A stretch of DNA of 64,000 nt. It comes from Nodularia sp. LEGE 06071 (GTDB lineage: Bacteria; Cyanobacteriota; Cyanobacteriia; Cyanobacteriales; Nostocaceae). A program made the position numbers and the translations under genes. How positions within the stretch are numbered: the stretch's first letter is position 1; the number at the start of each line of letters is the position of its first letter. Where the stretch lies: contig NZ_JADEWH010000009.1 in assembly GCF_015207755.1 (NCBI RefSeq), forward strand, positions 62,001-126,000, read 5' to 3'. The notes below the pieces were generated by a model. The model had not been told where the DNA came from, ran no database searches, and worked only from the letters and a program-made list of their open reading frames with translations. Below, piece after piece: positions 53,295 to 61,930 of the stretch.

Positions 53295-54041
53295 TTAGTT
53301 AGGTGTCCGGTTACCACGTAGGAAAAAGTAAATCTGGTTCAGATAACTTTCCCATACTTGGGTTGTGAGTTGCAGAGTTTCTGCACTGGGTACAAAGTCT
53401 TCAATTCGCAATCCGCGATTGGCAATGTCTTGAGGAGGAGTTTGGGATAGGTAAGGTGGAACTTTCACACCCAAAGAATTGAATGCTATAGTTGCACGAC
53501 CCTGTTGTTGATTCAGCAAGATACTATTGCCCACAACATCGGAAATGAGCGTGGGCGTAGTTGCTGGTCCCAATGCCACAAGCGCTTCTGGGTAGGAACT
53601 GTCAGGTCTGAGAGACGACACCAGCCAATCATCCTGAATCATTTGCTGTGTTGCTAAGTTGGTATCACCCACCATTGCTATGGGTACCCTGACCAGAAAG
53701 TAAGCGATCGCAGGTGTACTGGACAACAGTAAAATGGTCAAAGACCAACCGACCAAATAACCACCTGGTTGTTCTATCCCGCCGCCCTTAATCTTCTGAG
53801 CCGCCAACATCATCAGCAACACCGAAGCTCCCAGAGGTTTGAGCGGAAATGATACAACTCTCCATAAAGATGCCACAGCCGGTTCATTAGGGTTAATAAA
53901 CGACAAAGCTAGGACAAACAACACAATCGCTAAAATTAATCTCCCGACAAAGGTTCCTTTTGGATAAAATCTCTGAAACAGAGAGTATATAACAGTGCCA
54001 ATCAGCAGCCACAGCAGGACTCGGCTTAGTAATAGAAACAT
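53295..54041 (-). CDS. Cyanobacterial membrane protein of unknown function
   Basis: 248 residues. There are four hydrophobic segments in the first half (about 1-22, 32-50, 65-82 and 92-118), then a roughly 125-residue soluble part (about 120-248). The N-terminal layout (LLSRVLLWLLIGTVIY, INPNEPAVASLWRVVSFPLKP) reminds me of the membrane part of cyanobacterial YdcF/DUF218 proteins, but I see no clear DUF218 motifs in the soluble part (EALVALGPATTP is the only hint). It may be a diverged relative. No operon partner. Function unknown. Confidence 0.6.
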   Translation of the reverse strand: MFLLLSRVLLWLLIGTVIYSLFQRFYPKGTFVGRLILAIVLFVLALSFINPNEPAVASLWRVVSFPLKPLGASVLLMMLAAQKIKGGGIEQPGGYLVGWSLTILLLSSTPAIAYFLVRVPIAMVGDTNLATQQMIQDDWLVSSLRPDSSYPEALVALGPATTPTLISDVVGNSILLNQQQGRATIAFNSLGVKVPPYLSQTPPQDIANRGLRIEDFVPSAETLQLTTQVWESYLNQIYFFLRGNRTPN

Positions 54042-54345
54042 AGATTAACTCTCAAATTTTATTGTGCTGTGAGCCAGTTTAAAACAGGAGTTTCCCCCAT
54101 GAGCAACTGACACACCCGTAAGCATCAGCCTAGAGATTGGTGGCAGAAGATGTATTTTCTCGTCAAATTGTAATCGCACTATTACTTGAGAGCAAATACC
54201 TCCCGCCCAAGAGCAAAGACTACCGTCGTAGTGATTTTAGTGCAATTTTTTGACTCTGCGTCTATTATTTCTCATGTTTCGGATGAGTAATGTGGCACCA
54301 GTAAAATAAATTAATTGAATCGTTGTCAACTCCAAAGGAAAAACT
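54042..54345. other. Divergent intergenic spacer
   Basis: About 300 bp with no gene or repeat recognised. It carries the promoters of the membrane protein gene and galE; AAAATAAATTAATTG lies about 50 bp before galE. Confidence 0.45.
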
Positions 54346-55344
54346 ATGTCTTCTGGAAAGCCCAGCATCTTAGTCACGGGGGGAGCTGGATATATTGGTT
54401 CCCATACTGTACTTGCTCTCAAGCAAGCGGGTTATGAAGTCGTCATCCTCGATAATCTGGTTTATGGGCATCAAGACTTGGTAGAAAAGGTTTTGCAGGT
54501 AGAATTGGTAGTAGGAGATACAGGCGATCGCGCCTTGTTGGATGACTTATTTAAAAGTCGGAATATTACCGCAGTTATGCACTTTTCCGCCTATGCCTAC
54601 GTAGGAGAATCCGTAACTGATCCAGCTAAATATTACCGTAATAATGTTGTGGGTACACTGACGCTATTAGAAGCGATGGTAGCTGCATCTATTGAGAAAT
54701 TTGTTTTTTCTTCCACTTGTGCCACCTATGGAGTCCCAGAAATCGTACCCATTCCCGAAAACCACCCCCAAAACCCCATTAATCCCTATGGGGCTACCAA
54801 GCTGATGGTAGAGCGGATTCTGTCTGATTTTGATGTCGCTTACGGTTTGAAATCAGTCCGTTTTCGCTACTTTAATGCCGCAGGCGCTCATCCGGGTGGT
54901 TTACTAGGCGAGGATCATCAACCAGAAACCCACTTAATTCCCTTAGTACTGCTCACAGCTTTAGGCAAAAGAAAATCTATTGCCATTTTTGGCACAGATT
55001 ACCCCACCCCTGATGGTACTTGTATTCGCGATTATATTCACGTTAACGACTTAGCCGATGCCCATGTTTTGGGGTTGAAATATTTATTAGAAAATGGAGA
55101 CAGTGAAGTATTTAACTTAGGTAACGGCAATGGTTTTTCCGTCAGAGAAGTGATTGCAGCTGCGGCAGAAGTCACTGGACTAACCATACCAGTTGAAGAG
55201 TGCGATCGCCGCCCCGGTGATCCGCCATCTCTAATTGGTAGTGGAGAGAAAGCCAGAAAAATCCTCAACTGGCAACCTCAATACCCAGGCATCAAAGATA
55301 TTGTCACTCATGCCTGGCAGTGGCATCAAAAGCGACATCTGTAA
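54346..55344 (+). CDS. galE: UDP-glucose 4-epimerase GalE
   Basis: A 332-residue extended short-chain dehydrogenase. NAD-binding GGAGYIGSH is at the N-terminus, DNLVYGH follows, the catalytic Ser is in FSSTCATYG and the Tyr-x3-Lys in YGATK; RYFNAAGAHPGG and GTCIRDYIHVNDLADAHV are family signatures. It interconverts UDP-glucose and UDP-galactose (perhaps also the N-acetyl forms), providing precursors for galactolipids and surface polysaccharides. CCAAAGGAAAAACT precedes the ATG as a ribosome site. An aldose 1-epimerase gene at the right edge acts in related sugar metabolism but is not linked. Confidence 0.96.
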   Translation: MSSGKPSILVTGGAGYIGSHTVLALKQAGYEVVILDNLVYGHQDLVEKVLQVELVVGDTGDRALLDDLFKSRNITAVMHFSAYAYVGESVTDPAKYYRNNVVGTLTLLEAMVAASIEKFVFSSTCATYGVPEIVPIPENHPQNPINPYGATKLMVERILSDFDVAYGLKSVRFRYFNAAGAHPGGLLGEDHQPETHLIPLVLLTALGKRKSIAIFGTDYPTPDGTCIRDYIHVNDLADAHVLGLKYLLENGDSEVFNLGNGNGFSVREVIAAAAEVTGLTIPVEECDRRPGDPPSLIGSGEKARKILNWQPQYPGIKDIVTHAWQWHQKRHL

Positions 55345-55383
55345 TTACCGAAATTTTTCGGATTAAACTAAACATCCACTGTG

Positions 55384-55416
55384 ATAAATCTTGTGGGGTG
55401 GGCATCCTGCCCGCCT
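55384..55416. repeat. Dispersed repeat AAATCTTGTGGGGTGGGCATCCTGCCCGCC
   Basis: It matches about 48893-48926 almost exactly. The internal GGGCATCCTGCCC is a small hairpin. It lies between convergent galE and the exported protein gene and may act as a terminator. Confidence 0.7.
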
Positions 55417-55426
55417 GACTGTAAAT

Positions 55427-56065
55427 CTATTCCCGCCCTTTCTTCATCCGTAGTATAAAAAAGACAATACCCAAAGCCAGAATAATTGCCAGCGCTAGCA
55501 CCGTCATAGTCAACCCAGACCTGAAATTCATATCTTGACTCGGTGCATTATTGACATTTGGCACATTTTCTGAATTTCTAGCTGTTCCAGTTGCCACAGT
55601 CACTTCAAACTCAAATTGAAACGGTTTAAAACTGGCCTCAGATGCCGGTTTACCACTTAGCTGTAACTGATACCGTCCTGGCTTAGGAAAATTAATTTCT
55701 GCACCGGGAATACCTTGATAACGTTCAACGGCTACAGGTGCTAAAGATGGCTCGATTAGGGCTGGTTCTCCTGGTGTATGGGGTTCGGCATAAATCACTA
55801 ATTCACAATCGCACTCCGCCAGGGTAATCACCTGTCCACCTTTACGAGTCAGAGCAAACCAAGCTTGAGTAGGTTCTCCAGCACGAGGATTATCATTCGG
55901 CTCAATGTGGATAGTAGCACCGACATCCTCAGATATTTCCACCTGATGGGCAGAAGTAGGATCAGCCGTAATTATTGATATGACTAAGCAACTCAAAAAT
56001 AATAAATAATAGATGATCCTTCGAGTCTGACCATGCCTGTTACTAAGATTTGGTTGGGGGTACAT
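55427..56065 (-). CDS. Exported membrane-anchored protein with YtkA/FixH-like beta domain
   Basis: 212 residues. There is an N-terminal hydrophobic signal (about 16-38), a beta-rich exported domain (about 40-155: HQVEISEDVGATIHIEPNDN, then GEPTQAWFALTRKGG, CDCELVIYAEPHTPGEP and PGRYQLQLSG) and a C-terminal membrane helix (about 182-205) followed by RMKKGRE. The domain looks like YtkA-like/copper-chaperone immunoglobulin folds; the CDC motif and His may bind metal. Its start overlaps the SafE-like gene by 23 bp, so they are one operon. A role in metal handling or respiratory enzyme assembly is inference. Confidence 0.72.
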   Translation of the reverse strand: MYPQPNLSNRHGQTRRIIYYLLFLSCLVISIITADPTSAHQVEISEDVGATIHIEPNDNPRAGEPTQAWFALTRKGGQVITLAECDCELVIYAEPHTPGEPALIEPSLAPVAVERYQGIPGAEINFPKPGRYQLQLSGKPASEASFKPFQFEFEVTVATGTARNSENVPNVNNAPSQDMNFRSGLTMTVLALAIILALGIVFFILRMKKGRE

Positions 56066-57332
56066 AAAACTTCTCTATATTTAACATTGACCAAAACAAA
56101 GGTGACCGCAGCAATAACACGCTGAAGGTGACAATTCCTATTAGCACTACCGCTAATTTATTTCCCCATGTTGATTGCAAGGAACCCAAGTAATGGGAAC
56201 CAATCAATACAGCATGAATGGCACTTAATAGTAAAGCTGGTACACTCAAAAGATGAATCTGTCGCCAACCCTTACCCAAATATTTTTGCAGTGATTCAAA
56301 ACTTGTGAAAGCTGCTGGGGTAATTAAGACTAATGCTACAGCACCCGCAGCCATGCCCCACTGAAAATCCGGCGGTAAAAAGAAGAAAGCCGCAAATTGC
56401 CACTGGAATGAATGTTCGATCATGTGGGTTGTATGAACCACAGCCAGTACAAAAGCCGCCACACCCAAACCTCGGCGGTAACGCAACGGTGAAGCCCACA
56501 GGCGGCTAATGGGACGGGCAATGAGTGCCAATATTAAGCAGACCAACGTCGCGTGTCCACTGTAATCTACCATTGTGTCACCAGTCCGCAGCAAAGTAAG
56601 TACGCCAATGGTGAGTGTTACCCAACCGCCTAAGCGAAATAACTGACTGCGCCGATCTTTATTTACCAAAGACGTGGAGACACCCACACCTAGCATCGTG
56701 GGTAGGGTTCCCAGCCCAAAAGCTAGCATCGTTGCTGCACCCATCCATAAATTACCAGTTTCCGCCGCTTTAATTTGGGCAGCATATAAAAAACCACAAG
56801 GCATTAAACCCCAAGTCATGCCTAAAAGCATGGGTGTCCACCATCTCGTTTGGTAGGAAAGCTTGAGCATTCCTGTACTCAAGCGCTCATGTAAACGTCC
56901 TTGTAGTAAGGGATGTAATACAGGTATGCGCGGCAGCAAATCGGGTGTTACTTGCCCTAGCCCAAACCAAATTAGCATTAAGCCGGTAATAATTGCCATC
57001 CAGCGCCGGAAATCACTGCCTACACCCGCAAACTGACCACCTTGAAGTAATACCGAACCCAGCGCCCCTATGCCAGCACCGACTAAAGCATAGCTGAACA
57101 TTCGCCCTAGATTCAGTAATAGATGAAATTTTAATTGTTCTTGCCAGGAGTTGGGTATTTTATGAGGTGGTATCTGTTCACCCTCAGCTGTTTGTGGAAT
57201 TGATTGCTGCTGGGAAAGGGAAAAGGCCACAGTTAGGGGGCCACACATCCCAAAGCAATGTCCAAAACTGCCCAGGAACCCCAGGATGGTGATGAGTGAC
57301 AAATCTAGCATTCTGATCAATTCCTGCGGCAC
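56043..57332 (-). CDS. SafE/DsbD_2-type membrane protein fused to a ferric-reductase-like haem domain
   Basis: A 429-residue integral membrane protein. The first half (about 10-265) is a SafE/DsbD_2-type transporter domain with HCFGMCGP in the first helix and LMPCGFLYAA in the middle, Cys motifs typical of copper or thiol transfer proteins linked to cytochrome assembly. The second half (about 285-415) has paired His helices (VVHTTHMIEH, then HLLSVPALLLSAIHAVL), like the haem-binding ferric reductase-like/YedZ domain. The fusion suggests electron transfer coupled to metal or thiol transport across the membrane. It is followed, with overlap, by the exported YtkA-like gene. Confidence 0.8.
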   Translation of the reverse strand: MPQELIRMLDLSLITILGFLGSFGHCFGMCGPLTVAFSLSQQQSIPQTAEGEQIPPHKIPNSWQEQLKFHLLLNLGRMFSYALVGAGIGALGSVLLQGGQFAGVGSDFRRWMAIITGLMLIWFGLGQVTPDLLPRIPVLHPLLQGRLHERLSTGMLKLSYQTRWWTPMLLGMTWGLMPCGFLYAAQIKAAETGNLWMGAATMLAFGLGTLPTMLGVGVSTSLVNKDRRSQLFRLGGWVTLTIGVLTLLRTGDTMVDYSGHATLVCLILALIARPISRLWASPLRYRRGLGVAAFVLAVVHTTHMIEHSFQWQFAAFFFLPPDFQWGMAAGAVALVLITPAAFTSFESLQKYLGKGWRQIHLLSVPALLLSAIHAVLIGSHYLGSLQSTWGNKLAVVLIGIVTFSVLLLRSPLFWSMLNIEKFYVPPTKS

Positions 57333-57764
57333 GTTTCTAGTGCGGAAATTTACCCTAAGTTCTGGGATTTGTCAAAAGACGAGTTGTCAAACTTAGGCTC
57401 TCGCTCAGGGCAATTTTCCATCGGCGTTCTTCTTCAGCCAGGTATACAAACACATACTCAGTTGAAATTAGTGTGTCAAAGTCTCCCCTCTCCTTAGCAA
57501 GCCTACCGTGTACACACATCCTGAATTAAAGAGATTTTCCAGCCCTATAAACCGAATTTCACTGTAAATCCAGTTCCCCTCCTCGCTTGCGGGGAGGGGC
57601 TAGGGGTGGGGTCTTATGACACAAACGAGAATTTACCGACTTCTGTGTACACCGTACTCCCTTTGCAAGGAGAGGGGCTGGGGGTGAGGTTCTATATTTG
57701 ATTGATAGGATCAAGCCATATGCTGGGGGAATTAAACCCAATTATGTCTCTTAACAGTTAACTG
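57333..57764. repeat. Intergenic region with GC-rich hairpin repeats
   Basis: 57569-57613 is an inverted copy of the core at 24617-24660 (TCCAGTTCCCCTCCTCGC, then GGGGAGGGGCTAGGGGTGGGG). A partial copy follows at 57666-57692 (AAGGAGAGGGGCTGGGGGTGAGG) and a fragment at 57482-57500 (CTCCCCTCTCCTTAGCAAGCC). No gene is supported. Confidence 0.7.
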
Positions 57765-58895
57765 TTAAAGTGTCACTGGTGAATCTACATAAATTGTCGG
57801 TTCTTGCATGGTAAACTCAATGCCAAAAGTAACTAGTTTTTTAGAAATTTTCTCATTTGCTAACTCTAATAGACGTTTACGTAATTGTAGAGAGTTATCG
57901 CTAGAACCCAAAATAAAGAACGTCACTCTGGTTCGAGTTGTCTGCTTTTCAGAATTATGATTTAAAAAAGTAATACTGGTGCTTCCGGGATCTATACCAA
58001 ACAGTGAGTTAGTACTTTCGGCTACCACCTGCTCCACTAAAGCTTGTTCTTGATGTTCTAGCAGGGTGACAAAATCGAGGTAGAGTAAAACCATTACTTT
58101 TTTACCTCGCGTAATATTTTCAATTTCTAAGTTTGCTAATATCGAATTGGGAATAATGAATAACGTACTTTTAGCAGCCGTCCGAATTTTACTGGAACGA
58201 ATCCCAATTGATTCAACTCGTCCAAATAAGCCTTCAGGGATTTGTGCAGATTTCTGTAAACGAATATATTCTCCTGGAATAAAGGGTCGATCTAAATACA
58301 ACACAATGGTTCCTAACAACTGCTCTAGTGTCTTTTGAGCCGCAAAAGCGATCGCTAATCCACCGATACCAAAACCAGTTAATAAACCAATTAAATTAAA
58401 TTGTTGACTTTGAGCAAAAGCAATAATAGCAATAAATCCAATCATCACATTTGCTAAAGTTTCAAATACTAAAAGCAATTCGTCTACTTCTCGCCCCAAT
58501 TTCCGCACTAATTCAATGCCATATACTCGAATAAATTGCCGAAATAACCGAGAAAATAGCCAAGCTAGACTACTAATAACAGCTAAGTCTACAATGGGTG
58601 CAAGAAATCTATATATCGATTGATATTCGATAATCCATGCTAAGGATAACGAGATCAGAATTAAACTTCCAGCTATTCTAAATAAGTTTCTAATCGGTTC
58701 GATTAAATTGTTATAAATACTAGCTACCTGTTGCGGTGCAAAACGTTGAATCACAATTCGCAAAAATGTAGGAGTATATCGTCCTACTAGTACAGATAGC
58801 AGGATAAACAATAAAAATAACCCAAATCTAGATAGGAATAATATTGTAGTGTCACGCTGGAAAAAGTCCAGGATTATCTGTGAAATATTTGTCAT
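57765..58895 (-). CDS. MscS-family mechanosensitive channel, paralogue 2
   Basis: 376 residues. There are about five hydrophobic segments in the first 200 residues, then the MscS core: a Gly/Ala-rich pore helix GLLTGFGIGGLAIAFAAQKTLEQLLG and the beta domain IVLYLDRPFIPGEYI, then GRVESIGIRSSKIRT and FIIPNSILANLEIENITRG. It probably releases solutes on osmotic down-shock. It shares motifs and the C-terminal end (EPTIYVDSP) with the gene directly upstream (58901-59998), five bases away, so they are an operon of tandem duplicates. Confidence 0.92.
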   Translation of the reverse strand: MTNISQIILDFFQRDTTILFLSRFGLFLLFILLSVLVGRYTPTFLRIVIQRFAPQQVASIYNNLIEPIRNLFRIAGSLILISLSLAWIIEYQSIYRFLAPIVDLAVISSLAWLFSRLFRQFIRVYGIELVRKLGREVDELLLVFETLANVMIGFIAIIAFAQSQQFNLIGLLTGFGIGGLAIAFAAQKTLEQLLGTIVLYLDRPFIPGEYIRLQKSAQIPEGLFGRVESIGIRSSKIRTAAKSTLFIIPNSILANLEIENITRGKKVMVLLYLDFVTLLEHQEQALVEQVVAESTNSLFGIDPGSTSITFLNHNSEKQTTRTRVTFFILGSSDNSLQLRKRLLELANEKISKKLVTFGIEFTMQEPTIYVDSPVTL

Positions 58896-58900
58896 TATAT

Positions 58901-59998
58901 CTAAATGGTAATCGGTGAGTCAACATAAATTGTTGGTTCTTCTATCTCAAATGCAATACCATATTCTTTTAAATATTCAGTCATGCTTTGAGTAGCCAAA
59001 TCTAAAAGTTGACGACGTAATTCCATTGAAACATCTCCAGAACCCAAAATAAAGAAAGAAACTTGCGCTTGACTTTTATCTGGATCTACTAAATTATTGA
59101 TATTCTTAAAACTTACGTCCGTATTACGTGAATCCAGTCCAAAAATCCCGTTTGTACTTTCTAAAATAACTTGACGAATCAGCGCTCTTTCTTCACTGCT
59201 GATGGCTTTATAAAAGGTCAAATAAAGTATGGACATGACTTTTTTCGCTCCAGTAAAGTTTTCAATATTTACTTGAGTCAAGGAACTATTGGGAACTATC
59301 ACAACGGTTCCTTTACCAGAGGTACGAATACGAGTCGATCTCAAGCCGATAGATTCTACTCTGCCAAAAGTCCCGTCGGGTAGTCCGATATAATCATCAA
59401 TGACAAAGGGACGGTCTAGATAAATAACAATACCACCTAAAACTTGCTCTAACGTCTTTTGAGCCGCAAAGGCTACTGCTAATCCACCAATTCCTAAACT
59501 GGCTAGCAATCCTAAAAGATTAATTTGATGACTTTGAGCATAGAGCAGAATAGCTACAACAATAATGATGATATTAGCTATCCATTTAAACAGGATGAGG
59601 AATTCACTGCTAATTTTTTGCCCAGTTTTAAAAGCAGCATTTAATAAATAAAAGTCAAAAAAATTCTTAAATAATCTCGAAGCTAATAAACTTGTGGCGA
59701 TGGCTAAAGTTAAACTAATAATGATTTCTAATGATTGAGTCCAGCTATTTTTCGGGAGTAAAAAGGAAATAAATTCAACGCAAAAAATGACAAATACAGA
59801 AAATATGATAATTTCATTAGGCTTAATTAATTTTTGGTAAATATCTTGATTTTGGAAAAATGTTAATTGTTTCAAGAGTAATTTTAACCATATAAAAGTT
59901 AACCGGCTAATTACAAAGATTAAAGCTCCAACTACTAATCCTAGTGAGGCAATTGTGATTTCTTTAATCGTAATTATTTCTGGTAAATAATCTAACAT
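58901..59998 (-). CDS. MscS-family mechanosensitive channel, paralogue 1
   Basis: 365 residues with the same layout as its neighbour: N-terminal membrane helices, pore helix GLLASLGIGGLAVAFAAQKTLEQVLG, IVIYLDRPFVIDDYI, GRVESIGLRSTRIRT, VVIVPNSSLTQVNIENFTG, and the end EPTIYVDSPITI. It is the first gene of the two-gene unit; the second starts five bases after its stop. The two probably arose by duplication and may form mixed channels or respond to different tensions. Upstream lies a 960-bp non-coding region. Confidence 0.92.
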   Translation of the reverse strand: MLDYLPEIITIKEITIASLGLVVGALIFVISRLTFIWLKLLLKQLTFFQNQDIYQKLIKPNEIIIFSVFVIFCVEFISFLLPKNSWTQSLEIIISLTLAIATSLLASRLFKNFFDFYLLNAAFKTGQKISSEFLILFKWIANIIIIVVAILLYAQSHQINLLGLLASLGIGGLAVAFAAQKTLEQVLGGIVIYLDRPFVIDDYIGLPDGTFGRVESIGLRSTRIRTSGKGTVVIVPNSSLTQVNIENFTGAKKVMSILYLTFYKAISSEERALIRQVILESTNGIFGLDSRNTDVSFKNINNLVDPDKSQAQVSFFILGSGDVSMELRRQLLDLATQSMTEYLKEYGIAFEIEEPTIYVDSPITI

Positions 59999-60958
59999 TT
60001 ATCCCATGAATGATGCAATTTTCTCTTTGACTCAATCTGCACACGAATCAGTGCTGACTACCTCTTACAGACGCGCCTCTAGTTATTGATTAGTTTCGCT
60101 CTCAGAGGCTTAGTCAACGACTAAAATTAATTTTTCAATCAATATTACAATAATTAGTCACTCATTGGAGTGCTGAGAAAACGCTATCCACAAGTAAATA
60201 CTGGATAGATAAGCTACTGATAGAATGCAGATATTTAATATACAATCAAAGTCTTTCATGTTACTGAACTCAAGGTAAAAGTGTGCGAGAAGCTGGAGAA
60301 TTTTAGCCGATAAACCTTAACGTCAACATCCAAAGAATCAGATGCTGGAAAAATACATTGGTGTACAAATGCTTAAACTAAGCAAAGTTAATGAGGTCGG
60401 TTAATAGATGAAACTACAAATTAAGGGCAGATTAGACACGGCTAACTCCCAGTAGTTATTTATCCACAATCAATGTACAAACGAATACACTTTTCTACCT
60501 GACCTCAATTCATCTGAGGTAGTTGGCTAAAGAACTGTGATGAATTAAACTGGTCTAATCTTTGACTAGCTTTTCACCAAAGCCTTGTTTCTGCTGCTAG
60601 CCCCACACTGCTGTACAGAACAGCAGCAATAACCAGCTAGCTAGCATTGGTTAGCCTATGAGTTTATTATTATGTACGCTATTCTGTTCTTTGTTATATA
60701 TTATAAATCTAAACTAGACTAAAGCCCAAAAAATAGTCAGAAAATTTAGTCTTTAAAGCAGTTGTGCAGAATCTTTGATGAATTTATTTGTCATCAAGAT
60801 CGGAAAAAGTCTGTATTTGTCAGGCGATCGCTATGAAGAACTAGTAACATATACTCATAGCATTATTTGTGTAGTTTTATAAAAAGCTAAGTTCCAATCC
60901 CTTTCTCTGTGGGGTTTAGCTTGTAAATGCAAGTTATAGATCCTGATGGCGCTTTTGG
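59999..60958. other. Long non-coding region with several hairpins
   Basis: No gene is seen in 960 bp. Hairpins: CTGCTGT/ACAGCAG (60608-60626); TTGATGA/TCATCAA (60775-60797); CCTCA/TGAGG around 60503-60520; GCCTCT/AGAGGC around 60075-60110. One HIP1 site lies near 60823. The density of hairpins in so long a gap leaves room for a small RNA or a long leader, but no RNA family is recognised. Confidence 0.4.
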
Positions 60959-61621
60959 TCATTCCGATTCAAATTCAGGACTTGTACTTGAGCCGTTCCC
61001 GCTTGCCTGGGGGTCAAATGGTAAGGAAATCTGCGGTGTTCTAGAATCGAGTTGGGGTGCGCTCTCAAGCATAAACTGTTGAGTGCGCCCAAAGGACTTG
61101 TTTAAACGTCGCGCCACCTGGAAAGCCTTGAGTGCATTAATTTCTAGGCGTTCACTGGGATAAGCAGCAATAAAATTGAGTAGAGAAAGACCCTGGGGTT
61201 TAGTCGCACCTAATACAAATGCGGCTCTGAGTGCTTGTACCCCCGCCTGATCCTTTCTGACTAAAGCCTCGGAGAGGTTACTAAGAATCGTTGTGCCAAT
61301 CTGAGTATTAAGTAAACTACTGAGGGTGACAACATCAATTGGTACTCGGGTTCTCAGCGTTTCCAAGAACAAGCGGCGTTGTTCTTCAGATATTCTCCCG
61401 GTGTAAAGTTCTAAACCCCTGGGAAATTCCCCAGTATCCGCAGCCTTTTGTAACTCGGAGAGAGAAATTGATTCGGCAAAGGGGCCAAAACGCACAACAA
61501 CTGTATCAGCAGCCCAGACAGAGGTATTTGACCCACAAAACTGTGTCAAAGCGATCGCACCCCAGAAACTTGCGACTATCTTCAAGTTTTTCCAGTTTCT
61601 TCCCATGAAATTTTCACCCAT
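60959..61621 (-). CDS. Exported DUF1400 protein without hydrolase domain
   Basis: 220 residues. There is a signal-like hydrophobic segment (about 14-32, VASFWGAIALTQFCG) ending near VWAAD, then a DUF1400 domain (about 40-165: VVVRFGPFAESISLSELQKAA, TGEFPRGLELY, then GLSLLNFIAAYPSERLEI). In many cyanobacterial proteins DUF1400 precedes an alpha/beta hydrolase; here it stands alone with a short, polar, Ser/Pro-rich tail. Start choices are 61621 or 61606 (MGRNWKN). It is probably periplasmic. Function unknown. Confidence 0.78.
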   Translation of the reverse strand: MGENFMGRNWKNLKIVASFWGAIALTQFCGSNTSVWAADTVVVRFGPFAESISLSELQKAADTGEFPRGLELYTGRISEEQRRLFLETLRTRVPIDVVTLSSLLNTQIGTTILSNLSEALVRKDQAGVQALRAAFVLGATKPQGLSLLNFIAAYPSERLEINALKAFQVARRLNKSFGRTQQFMLESAPQLDSRTPQISLPFDPQASGNGSSTSPEFESE

Positions 61622-61672
61622 GAATGCTTAGGGGAATATGACGGAAATTTGTTTACTTGACTACCCCAGCAG

Positions 61673-61822
61673 TTATAGCAACCGCCAAGGAGGTTAAAAC
61701 ATAAACGGATAAGTAGGTCGGCGTAAATAAAGTTAACTGGCTAGGGTCGTCATTTGTCATTGGTCATTGGTCATTAGTCACATTGGGAAGTCACAATTTT
61801 TCCCCCCTGCTCCCTGCTCCCC
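61673..61822. repeat. Dispersed composite repeat, copy 4
   Basis: It starts TTATAGCAACCGCCAAGGAG and continues with the same blocks as 45821-45968, differing by two extra GTCATTG heptamers. It ends in GCTCCCT, then ACTCCCT heptamers. Confidence 0.88.
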
Positions 61823-61853
61823 CACTCCCTACTCCCTACTCCCCATCAGATAA

Positions 61854-61923
61854 ATTAAAAGAGCATAGCAGTGCTATGCCCCTATTTAATTAAAAGAGCA
61901 TAGCAGTGCTATGCCCCTATTTA
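61854..61923. terminator. Tandem 35-bp palindromic unit, likely double terminator of fba
   Basis: Two exact copies of a 35-bp unit (61854-61888 and 61889-61923). Each contains the palindrome GCATAGCAGTGCTATGC flanked by AATTAAAAGA and CCCCTATTTA. On the minus strand it lies seven bases after the fba stop, so it probably terminates fba transcription. Confidence 0.8.
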
Positions 61924-61930
61924 ATTGTTG

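Noticed and set aside
57559-57741. A 60-codon frame SPPAPLLAKGV / PPLAPPRKRGG
   Set aside because: It is a translation of the dispersed GC-rich hairpin repeat, also found at 24.6 kb.
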